The notes: a model not told the origin generated them from the letters alone. A stretch of DNA of 9,662 nt from Bacteroidales bacterium (GCA_030638325.1 DAOWEV010000120.1:1-9662); one strand, 5' to 3'; counted from the stretch's first letter, positions 1-6,557 are shown. Made by a program: numbers and translations.

Positions 1-2215
1 ATGAGAAGGTGGAAATGTGCATTTCTTCCATTTTTACTTCATCAACCTGTTTGCCGTTGATAAATAATTTTCCAATACCGCCGGGAATACCACGTTTCGG
101 ACTTCCTTTTTCAACAAAGTCAAACTTTATATCCACTTCGCCTTTACCCAGTTTTGGCGATTCCAGCGTGTAATACAGTCCATTGTAATAGTTGTAATCG
201 TAATAAACCTTATTGTTTTTGATAAATAAGGTATAGCCGCCTGTAAAAGCGCCACAAGCTACTATCACACCTTCTTCATTGCCCGTTAAATCAAGTGTCA
301 CTTCAATAGAATGTGATTTACCTTTTATTGGCGGCGAAGTTTTTTCAGCAATTCTACGAGCACCGGGATTATAATAAACGAACTCCTTCTTATCGCCAAA
401 AAGGATATCCTGCTGCTTGGCTATACGCTGAACCATGTCATCATGCAAAGGGAATACGTTATTTTCCCAGGCCAATTCTTCCCATCGTGCTTTCAGTTCT
501 TCCAGTTTTTCAGGATATTTTTCTGCCAGATCATTAGACTCTGAAAAATCTTCATCAATGTTGTACAGCTCCCAAACGTCATCTTCAAACTTTGCTCTTT
601 TACCCAGTTCCCATGGCATCCTGTTTCCATGAATGGTGACTGCTTTCCAGCCATCTTTATAAATACCTCTGTTTCCAAATAACTCATAGTATTGTTCGGG
701 ATGGTTAGTTGGAGCTGAAGCATTATCAAATGAATAAGCCATACTTTTGCCATCCAGACTCATCTGATGTTCTCCATTCAATTCTTCCAGGAGTGGGGTC
801 TTTGTAACATCAAGAATTGTTGCTCCAATATCTGTAATATGATGGTATTGATCACGGATTTCACCTTTGGCTTTTATTCCTTCAGGCCAGTGAATAACCA
901 ATGCATCCTGAACACCTCCTCTATGGACAATCTGTTTGAAGTACTGGAAAGGAGTATTTCCGGCCAATGCCCAACCTGCATGGAAATGCGGATAAGTATT
1001 TGGTCCACCCCATTCGTCGTAATGCTCCATATTTGCCTCAAAAGGTGTTTGTAAACCATTTAACACATAGGTCTCATTAAAACTACCGCTTAAACCTCCT
1101 TCTCCCGAAGATCCATTATCTGAGGTAACGAAAATGAGTGTGTTATCCAGTTCACCAATTTCTTCTAATTTGTCAGTAATTCTGCCAATCTGAGCATCAA
1201 CATGATCGAGCATAGCGGCAAATACCTCCATCTGACGGGCATACAATTTTCTTTCTTCATCACTTAATGAATTCCAGGCTGGTAGTTCTTCTGCTCTTTC
1301 AGTGAGCTTTGTTGCCGGTGGGATAATCCCCATATCCAGTTGTTTTTGATGAATGATTTTTCTCGCTTCATCCCAGCCCATATCAAACTTTCCTTTATAC
1401 TTATCAATATATTCCTGAGGCGCCTGATGTGGTGCGTGCATAGCCACAGGAGCCCAAAACATCATAAAAGGTTTATCAGGTGCTGTGGATACATGGCTGG
1501 TAATATTTCGGATCGCTTCATCGGCCATGGCTTCCATATAATGGTATTGTGGCTTTCCTTCCCAATCTTCCGTAGGGTAATGGTCTCTCCATACTAAAGA
1601 ACGATAACAATCGGCATCCCCAGCCATAAAACCATAATAATGATCAAAGCCTTCACCAGATGGCCACCTGTCAAACGGGCCCGTTTCTGATACTTCATAC
1701 AATGGAGTATGATCCCATTTTCCAATAGCATAATTCACAAAGCCGGCTTTTTGCATATGTACTGCAATTGATTTTCCGGATTCAGGTGGAAAGGCATTGT
1801 AACCCGGAAATCCCATCGCAGTAAGCGAATGAGAACCTAATCCAATACGGTGATGGTTCCTCGCGGCCATAATAGAGGCCCGGGAAGGAGAGCATAAGGC
1901 TGTTGTGTGAAAATTGTTGTATCGTAAACCATTAGAAGCCAGCTTATCAATATTTGGAGTTTCTGTTAATCCTCCAAAACTACCAAGGTGACCGAAGCCG
2001 GTATCATCCAAAAGGAATATGATTACATTGGGTGTTCCTTCAGGTGGTTTGGGTGATGAAGGCCACCATTCTTCTGATTCTTCATAGGACTTTGCTATTT
2101 TACCTTTAAATTCCTGTCCGTACTTTTCAGATGATTCATCGGGCACCGGCTTATCTTGTGCAAAGATTGCTGTCGTCCAAAATAATAATAAAATAATTGC
2201 TATTAAAGTTTTCAT
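1..2215 (-). CDS. Secreted type I sulfatase (arylsulfatase, S1_4-like), C-terminus cut by window edge
   Basis: Hydrolyses sulfate esters, probably on sulfated glycans, in the periplasm or outside the cell. The reading frame is open from the ATG at 2213-2215 to the window edge (738 codons seen). Residues 1-19 form a signal peptide ending FAQ. Family signatures in order: metal-binding LLDDTGFGHLGSFGG near 68-82 (D70, D71), the formylglycine signature C108-S-P-S-R (so Cys-type, normally matured by an anaerobic or FGE-type enzyme not seen here), HHRIG at 121-125, GPFDRWPSG near 179-187, H260-A-P-H-Q at 260-264, S365-D-N-G, and NTPFQYFK with K427. Residues from about 630 onward are a beta-rich C-terminal domain usual in this subfamily; perhaps a few tens of residues are missing. 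One oddity: the conserved GKxH motif reads G165-K-W-D-H-T-P, with Asp where the family has His. Substrate cannot be assigned. It is co-directional with the two upstream genes but separated by 212 bp of repeat, so it is probably its own unit. Confidence 0.93.
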   Translation of the reverse strand, partial: MKTLIAIILLLFWTTAIFAQDKPVPDESSEKYGQEFKGKIAKSYEESEEWWPSSPKPPEGTPNVIIFLLDDTGFGHLGSFGGLTETPNIDKLASNGLRYNNFHTTALCSPSRASIMAARNHHRIGLGSHSLTAMGFPGYNAFPPESGKSIAVHMQKAGFVNYAIGKWDHTPLYEVSETGPFDRWPSGEGFDHYYGFMAGDADCYRSLVWRDHYPTEDWEGKPQYHYMEAMADEAIRNITSHVSTAPDKPFMMFWAPVAMHAPHQAPQEYIDKYKGKFDMGWDEARKIIHQKQLDMGIIPPATKLTERAEELPAWNSLSDEERKLYARQMEVFAAMLDHVDAQIGRITDKLEEIGELDNTLIFVTSDNGSSGEGGLSGSFNETYVLNGLQTPFEANMEHYDEWGGPNTYPHFHAGWALAGNTPFQYFKQIVHRGGVQDALVIHWPEGIKAKGEIRDQYHHITDIGATILDVTKTPLLEELNGEHQMSLDGKSMAYSFDNASAPTNHPEQYYELFGNRGIYKDGWKAVTIHGNRMPWELGKRAKFEDDVWELYNIDEDFSESNDLAEKYPEKLEELKARWEELAWENNVFPLHDDMVQRIAKQQDILFGDKKEFVYYNPGARRIAEKTSPPIKGKSHSIEVTLDLTGNEEGVIVACGAFTGGYTLFIKNNKVYYDYNYYNGLYYTLESPKLGKGEVDIKFDFVEKGSPKRGIPGGIGKLFINGKQVDEVKMEEMHISTFS

Positions 2216-2249
2216 AATTGTAAAGTTTTAATTGTTTGTTCTTAGTTTC

Positions 2250-2265
2250 ATTGATGTTTATCAAT
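2250..2265. promoter_or_regulatory. Operator-like inverted repeat upstream of the sulfatase
   Basis: A perfect 6-bp inverted repeat ATTGAT-GTTT-ATCAAT lies about 35 bp upstream of the sulfatase start. Its position fits an operator or a leader hairpin. No convincing TAnnTTTG box was found in this gap. Sites this short arise by chance in A/T-rich DNA, so the call is weak. Confidence 0.25.
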
Positions 2266-2301
2266 CTATGCTATAATTTTTGGTACTACTTCTATTTATG
2301 G

Positions 2302-2429
2302 AAATGCGTAAATGATTAAATGCGTAAATGCTTAAATGCGTTAATGCTATTTATTGTTCCTACATCCAATCATTTTAGCATTCAATCATTTTCTCATTTT
2401 ATCATTCTCTCATTTTCTCATTTATCATT
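2302..2429. repeat. Low-complexity inverted repeat built from AAATGnn heptamers
   Basis: The left arm (2302-2347) repeats words such as AAATGCGT, AAATGATT and AAATGCTT at a step of roughly 7 to 9 bases. The right arm (2370-2429) carries the complement-type words TCATTTTCTCATT and ATCATTCTCTCATT. The arms are imperfectly complementary around a spacer of about 22 bases, so the transcript could fold into a long A/U-rich stem-loop. The right arm ends on the stop codon of the small gene at 2428-2721, so the structure could act as that gene's 3' end. It has no conserved spacers and is not a CRISPR array. Confidence 0.6.
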
Positions 2430-2721
2430 ATTCCAGGGTGCTGCTTTTTTCACTGGAGAAAACCCCGGCCTCCTCAATTTTCCCAAGCACTTTAAGGGCC
2501 CCTTCAATATAACTGTAATCATCACTTTTGATAAAAGCGTCAAGTTCTTTACGGTTTTTCAAATCTATCATGATCATAAATAGATTATGATCCAGGGTAT
2601 CAAGCATAATATATCCTGAAAATGTGTCCTCGTTAACGGGATGAAAAATATTTGACATCGCCTGATGGAATTCCTGTTGCTTGCTGGGGCTTACCCTCAC
2701 TTTTATCCTGTAAGTGATCAT
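2428..2721 (-). CDS. Small dimeric alpha-beta barrel protein, possible monooxygenase-like (ABM fold)
   Basis: A 97-residue cytoplasmic protein with no signal peptide or membrane segment. The pattern fits the beta-alpha-beta-beta-alpha-beta ferredoxin-like barrel of antibiotic biosynthesis monooxygenase-like proteins: strand YRIKVRVS (4-11), helix KQQEFHQAMSNIF (14-26), strand SGYIMLDTLD (35-44), strand LFMIMIDLKN (47-56), helix RKELDAFIKSDDYSYIEGALKVL (58-80), then a C-terminal strand. No catalytic residue can be named, and members of this fold include quinol monooxygenases, heme-degrading enzymes and proteins of unknown role. It lies 192 bp downstream of the sigma-54 activator on the same strand, a gap holding a 7-bp inverted repeat and a degenerate -24/-12-like sequence. 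Its role could be tied to that activator. The fold call is by eye, so function is left open. Confidence 0.75.
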   Translation of the reverse strand: MITYRIKVRVSPSKQQEFHQAMSNIFHPVNEDTFSGYIMLDTLDHNLFMIMIDLKNRKELDAFIKSDDYSYIEGALKVLGKIEEAGVFSSEKSSTLE

Positions 2722-2750
2722 ATAAGGTTATTGTTAGAATATGATCATTG

Positions 2751-2765
2751 TCTAAAAGCATGCCA
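2751..2765 (-). promoter_or_regulatory. Degenerate sigma-54-like promoter candidate upstream of the small barrel gene
   Basis: On the minus strand the sequence TGGCATGCTTTTAGA matches the -24 half of the sigma-54 consensus (TGGCA) well. At the right spacing, however, it has GA instead of the near-invariant GC of the -12 half. It lies 30 bp upstream of the start at 2721 and about 125 bp downstream of the inverted repeat at 2882-2899, a normal distance for an enhancer site. The missing GC makes this a weak candidate. Confidence 0.22.
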
Positions 2766-2881
2766 CTTAAGAACTATACAGGGGGAATGTTTTGAAATGC
2801 AAGCAATACCAGGCAATTAGGCTTGAAGAATTTTATCGGGTGTTTTCTTATGGCTGATGAATTTCTACGACATTTAATAAC

Positions 2882-2899
2882 ATCACGAAATATCGTGAT
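2882..2899. promoter_or_regulatory. 7-bp inverted repeat between activator stop and small barrel gene; enhancer site or terminator stem
   Basis: ATCACGA-AATA-TCGTGAT is a perfect 7-bp inverted repeat 14 bp past the activator stop codon. It could be the stem of a weak terminator, although the following minus-strand bases (GTTATTAAATG) lack a solid T-run. It could also be a dimeric activator site: its core of 13 bases recurs exactly at 4982-4994, next to the activator's own start. The DNA alone does not decide between the two. Confidence 0.4.
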
Positions 2900-2913
2900 A
2901 AAATCCGGGACAG

Positions 2914-4977
2914 TTAGTTTTTTGAAATATTCAGCTTTTGCATTCTCGACCTGAGCGTGTTCGAATGTAATCCCAGTATTTCAGCGGCGCCGTTCTTTCC
3001 ACTTACCTTCCAGTCACAGGATTTCAGGACATTCACAATATGCCGGCGTTCAACCTCAGCCATTGACATATTTTCTTTGAATTCAGGTTCTTTATTTTGA
3101 TCATTTGCTAGAAGGTCAGGCAGTACCAGTGAGTCACCGGGTGAGGTGATCACTGCCCGTTCGATGATATTTTGTAATTCCCTCACATTTCCCGGCCATG
3201 CAAAATCCTGTAATATTTCCAGTACATGCTTTGAGATATTAGAGATCTTTTTGCCGTGCTTCAGTGCGAAATTCACCGTAAAGGCATTCACAAGGAGAGG
3301 GATGTCCTCTTTTCTCTGCCTTAGCGGCGGAACGGTTATAGGGAATACATTAAGGCGGTAAAAGAGATCATCGCGAAACCTTTTCCGGTTCACCTCGTCA
3401 GTGAGGACCTGATTTGTTGCAGCTATGATCCGCACGTTTACCTTGATGGTTTTTTCACTTCCCAGGGGTTCAATAGTACCTTCCTGCAATACCCTTAATA
3501 GTTTGGGTTGAAGTTCCAGCGGTAGGTCCCCGATTTCATCCAGGAAAAGAGTCCCCCCATCGGCCAGTTCAAACTTTCCTTTTCTCGATTTATCGGCCCC
3601 GGTGAACGCTCCTTTAATGTGACCGAATAGTTCACTTTCCATCAACTCCCTCGGAAAAGTGGTGCAATTGACACTGATAAAAGCCCTGTTTTTCCGCTTA
3701 CTGTTTTTGTATATCATCCGGGCAAATAGTTCTTTACCGGTACCTGTTTCACCTTCGATGAGTACAGATGCATTGGTCTTTGCTACTTCCAGGGCCCGCC
3801 TGATGGTGTATTTGATTGCAGGGCTGTTACCTATAATTTCTTCCGGCTCCTTTGATCCTTCTATTTTCGCCTTAAGGATAATATTTTCTTTTTCAAGCTT
3901 TTTCTTGAGCATTGAAATTTCACGGCAGGCATTTTCCAGTCTGGTAAAATCAGTGCCAACAATAAGTGTCCCTTTATGCTGACCTGAATCATCTGTCAGT
4001 TTCAGTATAGAACAGCTAAGGAAGATCTGATTTTCGTCTTTCGTGAGAATTACACATTTCTTTTGATCCTGAAGATCGTTTGAAGCATCGTTGATCAGTA
4101 TGCCATGCAATGTTTTGTCATCAGCTTCAGCCAGCAGGGAATTAAATATTTTATTATTCAGAAGTTCTTGGTTGCGGTAGCCAGTTCGCAATGAAAAATA
4201 TGGATTTGCATACACGATAACCCCTTTTTTATCAACCTCAAGTATAAAAAGCCGGAGTTTTTCAAGCAAGTCACTCCATTTTTCTTCACTTTGGTGAAAC
4301 TGCTTTTCAAAAACGCCTCTCATTCTGATATCGCGAGAAAGGTTCAGACCGATCAGTACAATGAAAAAAAGCAAAAAATAATCGAAAGGCAACAGGCCTT
4401 CGGGAAGATTAAAAGGGTAAAATTGTTGAAAGTACACATGAATTATATCTTCAACAGTCAGTAAAGAAAAAACTATGAAAGCCAAAGTAAACAATATCCC
4501 TTCAGTGGCTTTTTTTTGAAGGAAGAGATTCCGGCTCCCTAAAAATCCATATGATATAATGCCTATTACCCCGGCATGTCCGACCATATTCCATAAGTAC
4601 GGATACTGGTTTCTTGTTAACAAGAGCAGGGTGATAGAAACAGCCATAATCCCTGTCAGGAACCATTGTATAGCCCTTTTATGATACCCTGTATAATGAC
4701 CAATAAACCAGGGGAAGAAGCCAAAGCTGCATATAAAGAATGATAAACCAATTGTTATTCGGATAGTGAAATGACCAACGAAAGGATCAGCCAAAGGAAA
4801 CAGAAAATAGTATACAGATGCCGTCAGGGCGATGAACCCGAAGAAAAGGTAAACCCGCTGGGCATCCTTTTGAAGGCCGATAACCAGGTTGATCAGGCCG
4901 ATAGAAAACGATATCCCGGTGAAAATATATACCAGGCCTGCAACGGTTTCATTCATAATGAGCTTTATTAAGTACAA
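2914..4977 (-). CDS. Membrane-anchored sigma-54 enhancer-binding activator (7TM-PAS-AAA+-Fis HTH)
   Basis: Transcriptional activator that would remodel sigma-54 RNA polymerase using ATP. Residues 10-215 hold seven hydrophobic segments (about 10-35, 42-61, 72-92, 103-121, 128-147, 160-181, 198-214), placing the sensor in the inner membrane. A PAS domain follows at about 233-345, then a charged coiled-coil linker (about 347-373). The AAA+ domain at 380-612 has Walker A G409-ETGTGKE, the sigma-54 contact loop G456-AFTGA, Walker B GGTLFLDEIGD (474-484), the RFRDDLFYRLN arginine-finger region (533-543) and WPGNVREL (594-601). The C-terminal Fis-type helix-turn-helix (about 638-684) binds DNA. All residues needed for sigma-54 activation look intact. 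There is no receiver domain, so it acts as a one-component membrane sensor. The start may be the ATG at 4954-4956 (Met8), because an exact TAnnTTTG box at 4975-4982 would put transcription initiation inside the longer frame. It is divergent from the RTX lipoprotein gene; signal and targets are unknown. Confidence 0.92.
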   Translation of the reverse strand: MYLIKLIMNETVAGLVYIFTGISFSIGLINLVIGLQKDAQRVYLFFGFIALTASVYYFLFPLADPFVGHFTIRITIGLSFFICSFGFFPWFIGHYTGYHKRAIQWFLTGIMAVSITLLLLTRNQYPYLWNMVGHAGVIGIISYGFLGSRNLFLQKKATEGILFTLAFIVFSLLTVEDIIHVYFQQFYPFNLPEGLLPFDYFLLFFIVLIGLNLSRDIRMRGVFEKQFHQSEEKWSDLLEKLRLFILEVDKKGVIVYANPYFSLRTGYRNQELLNNKIFNSLLAEADDKTLHGILINDASNDLQDQKKCVILTKDENQIFLSCSILKLTDDSGQHKGTLIVGTDFTRLENACREISMLKKKLEKENIILKAKIEGSKEPEEIIGNSPAIKYTIRRALEVAKTNASVLIEGETGTGKELFARMIYKNSKRKNRAFISVNCTTFPRELMESELFGHIKGAFTGADKSRKGKFELADGGTLFLDEIGDLPLELQPKLLRVLQEGTIEPLGSEKTIKVNVRIIAATNQVLTDEVNRKRFRDDLFYRLNVFPITVPPLRQRKEDIPLLVNAFTVNFALKHGKKISNISKHVLEILQDFAWPGNVRELQNIIERAVITSPGDSLVLPDLLANDQNKEPEFKENMSMAEVERRHIVNVLKSCDWKVSGKNGAAEILGLHSNTLRSRMQKLNISKN

Positions 4978-4982
4978 AAGTA
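4975..4982 (-). promoter_or_regulatory. Bacteroidetes -7 box TACTTTTG for the activator gene
   Basis: The minus strand reads TACTTTTG, an exact match to the Bacteroidetes housekeeping -7 consensus TAnnTTTG. A clear -33 TTTG was not found at the usual spacing. Initiation about 7 bases downstream would fall near 4968-4970, past the upstream ATG at 4977 and about 13 bases before the ATG at 4956. It abuts the 13-bp element at 4982-4994, which could therefore influence this promoter. Confidence 0.4.
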
Positions 4983-4994
4983 CGATATTTCGTG
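4982..4994. promoter_or_regulatory. Second copy of the 13-bp near-palindromic element, next to the activator start
   Basis: ACGATATTTCGTG here is identical to the reverse complement of 2884-2896, inside the inverted repeat downstream of the activator. It sits directly upstream of the -7 box in the divergent region shared with the RTX lipoprotein gene. That position would suit autoregulation or control of the divergent gene. One 13-base match in a window of this size is not strong evidence by itself; position is what makes it notable. Confidence 0.35.
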
Positions 4995-5164
4995 GAACTC
5001 ACCCTGAGCAATGGCCTTTTTTCCTTAATGATATAAACCTTTGTGAACACTTGATTTCCTTATTATATTCAGCTTACATGTGATCATATTTAATCTTTGA
5101 CATATTTACCGTATTACCTTTTTGCCTATTTCTGATTAAATATTACTTACTGCTATTCTCATCT

Positions 5165-5189
5165 CTCCGGAAACCACCATCTTCCGGAG
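5165..5189 (+). promoter_or_regulatory. Leader hairpin upstream of the RTX lipoprotein gene
   Basis: Perfect 8-bp arms CTCCGGAA (5165-5172) and TTCCGGAG (5182-5189) enclose a 9-base loop, and the 3' arm is followed by a T-rich tract near 5190-5206. It ends 35 bp before the ATG at 5225. It could be a leader stem-loop in the mRNA (attenuator-like or stabilising) or a dyad operator. The rest of 4978-5224 is A/T-rich with only one-mismatch versions of TAnnTTTG (for example TACCTTTT near 5116), so no promoter is assigned. Confidence 0.4.
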
Positions 5190-5224
5190 TTAATCATTTT
5201 TATTAATAAATAAAAACATTTATC

Positions 5225-5947
5225 ATGAGAGCATTTAAATTCTTGTTGCTGATAGCTTTAAGTATCGGTGTACTGGTTGCATGCCAGAAAAATGATGAGA
5301 TAGACGAGGTGAACAAGCAAGTTAACCCGGATCTTAAAAAAGGAAACCCCCATTATAATATGACTAGAGGAAACCCCCATTACAATATGATTAAAGGAAC
5401 CAGCGGGGATGATGTTATCGATGAAAACTGGACACCCGTTCCGCCGGGATCCGATGCGGATAAGATCATTTGTAAAGATGGTGATGATTTTGCAAGGGGA
5501 TACGAGGGAGATGACTTCCTTATTGGAGGCGATGGTGGGGATACATTACAGGGGAACATTGGAAACGACATCCTCAATGGAGGTGGTGGTGACGATCAGC
5601 TTGAAGGCGGAGAAGGAAATGACATATTAAAAGGCGGAGAAGGGAACGATGTTCTGTATGGGAAAAATCCAGCTTCGGGAACTGACGGAGATGATGTCCT
5701 TAAAGGCGGAGAAGGTGATGACTGGATGGATGGAAATGAAGGTATTGATATGCTTTATGGCGGACTGGGTGATGATGTGATCTTTGGAGGAGACCATGAC
5801 GATACAGCCGTTTTCGAAGGGCCCTATAGTACGTACACCATTACCGATATGGGCACTTATAAAGAAGTTTCCGGCCCTGAAGGAACCGACGAGATTAATA
5901 ATGACGTGGAATTCCTCAAATTTGACGACCAGACTGTGCCGTATTAA
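5225..5947 (+). CDS. RTX-repeat (haemolysin-type Ca2+-binding) lipoprotein, probably surface-exposed
   Basis: A 240-residue lipoprotein of unknown function. Residues 1-20 are a lipoprotein signal with lipobox L17-V-A-C20. The tail after the cysteine, QKNDE, resembles the export signal (Gln/Lys followed by acidic residues) that sends Bacteroidetes lipoproteins to the cell surface. A tandem pair GNPHYNMTR/GNPHYNMIK (40-57) leads into about 14 kDa of Gly/Asp-rich nonapeptide repeats of the GGxGxDxLx type (about 58-197), for example GGEGNDILK and GGEGDDWMD. Such repeats fold as a calcium-binding parallel beta-roll. Residues 192-240 (DDTAVFEGPYSTYTIT to the C-terminal KFDDQTVPY) match the cap that usually ends RTX proteins secreted by type I systems. 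No protease, lipase or other catalytic domain is present, so it may be structural or adhesive. Start: ATG after an A-rich leader typical of the phylum. A strong terminator follows 160 bp downstream, so it appears monocistronic. Confidence 0.9.
   Translation: MRAFKFLLLIALSIGVLVACQKNDEIDEVNKQVNPDLKKGNPHYNMTRGNPHYNMIKGTSGDDVIDENWTPVPPGSDADKIICKDGDDFARGYEGDDFLIGGDGGDTLQGNIGNDILNGGGGDDQLEGGEGNDILKGGEGNDVLYGKNPASGTDGDDVLKGGEGDDWMDGNEGIDMLYGGLGDDVIFGGDHDDTAVFEGPYSTYTITDMGTYKEVSGPEGTDEINNDVEFLKFDDQTVPY
5342..5395 (+). repeat. 27-bp in-frame tandem duplication in the RTX lipoprotein gene
   Basis: Units 5342-5368 and 5369-5395 are identical at 24 of 27 bases. They encode GNPHYNMTR and GNPHYNMIK. Two of the three differences change residues (Thr to Ile, Arg to Lys) and one is silent. 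The nine-codon period equals the RTX period, but the motif is not an RTX repeat. It sits between the lipid anchor and the beta-roll, where it would act as a stalk or a ligand motif. Confidence 0.9.
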
Positions 5948-6106
5948 AAAGTTTGGTATCTTCCGGTATTAACCTGATCGTAACCAATAAGAATTGAATA
6001 ATAAACTGATTAGTTACACTTAATCTAAGCTGGGATTGCCCCTGTGGGATTCATTCCTTTGATTAAGGCCTTACATGATAATGTTTAATGCAAGGTTTTC
6101 ATAAAG

Positions 6107-6142
6107 CAAAAGCCCGCCACTTTCGTGGGGGGCTTTTGTGTT
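6107..6142 (+). terminator. Rho-independent terminator after the RTX lipoprotein gene
   Basis: Arms CAAAAGCCCGCCAC (6107-6120) and GTGGGGGGCTTTTG (6125-6138) pair over 14 positions with a single mismatch (6116/6129) around the tetraloop TTTC. T-rich sequence flanks both sides, so it could also stop minus-strand transcription arriving from tRNA-Thr. Confidence 0.8.
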
Positions 6143-6320
6143 AAAAAGTCGAAGCCCGGAAGTTTCTCTGCTATTATGATCTGACTCTAACAGCAACCGG
6201 ACTCATAGTCCAAGTGGCCATCTTGAAATTTGACGGTAAGTATAGGGTAATAATCAAAGGTTTTGAAATCTTTTTTCGAAGACTTATCAAGAACGGATTG
6301 TTGATAATCCTGCATGCTCT

Positions 6321-6472
6321 TAAACTCTAAGTTCTAAATTCTAAATAATATCAAACTCCAAATCTTCTAAATTCAAAACATTAGCTCATTAACAAGTCAG
6401 TTGTTGATGGTTTGGATATTTGTGCTTTATACATTTGAATTTGTTTGGGATTTAGGAATTCGGATTTAGTGC
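6321..6472. repeat. A/T-rich degenerate inverted repeat with CTAAATTC-type words
   Basis: The left arm (6321-6380) repeats words such as TTCTAAATT, CTCTAAG and CTCCAAAT. The right arm (6432-6472) carries complementary words (TTTGAATTT, GGGATTTAGGAATT, GGATTTAG). An exact 9-base inverted pair AAATTCAAA/TTTGAATTT lies at 6369-6377 and 6434-6442. The design, degenerate short words in inverted arms around a spacer, resembles the repeat at 2302-2429 but with different words. Confidence 0.5.
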
Positions 6473-6557
6473 TTTATCAGGTACTTAACAAATAAAATTA
6501 GAGCTAAATAGATACTTTATTTGCAGCTTTGGGCTGCATTAGAAATGAATCAGAAAG

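Larger units (their letters stand above)
5948..6557. other. Intergenic region between the RTX lipoprotein gene and tRNA-Thr
   Basis: 610 bp without a supportable protein gene. It holds the terminator at 6107-6142, the A/T-rich inverted repeat at 6321-6472, and a short hairpin GGACT-CAT-AGTCC near 6200. A frame of about 48 codons ending near 6327 is open but has no start codon and no recognisable similarity, so it is not called. Confidence 0.7.

Noticed and set aside
2302..2429. Possible CRISPR-like array
   Set aside because: Repeats are 7 to 9 bases, degenerate, without constant-length spacers or cas genes nearby.
3659..3982. 107-codon plus-strand open frame opposite the sigma-54 activator
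   Set aside because: Antisense shadow of the AAA+ coding sequence with no independent start signals.
5020..5035. TGG-type sequence as a sigma-54 promoter for the RTX lipoprotein gene
   Set aside because: The -12 GC is absent at the correct spacing and the -24 match is only TGGC, so it does not meet the consensus.
2714..5089. Shared 10-mer GTGATCATAT at 2714-2723 and 5080-5089, with a near copy at 2739-2748 on the other strand
   Set aside because: The core TGATCA is a self-complementary 6-mer in A/T-rich DNA; 10-base matches are expected several times by chance in a window of this size.
6180..6327. Open frame of about 48 codons that might be a gene remnant
   Set aside because: No start codon, no upstream ribosome-binding context, and no recognisable motif on translation.
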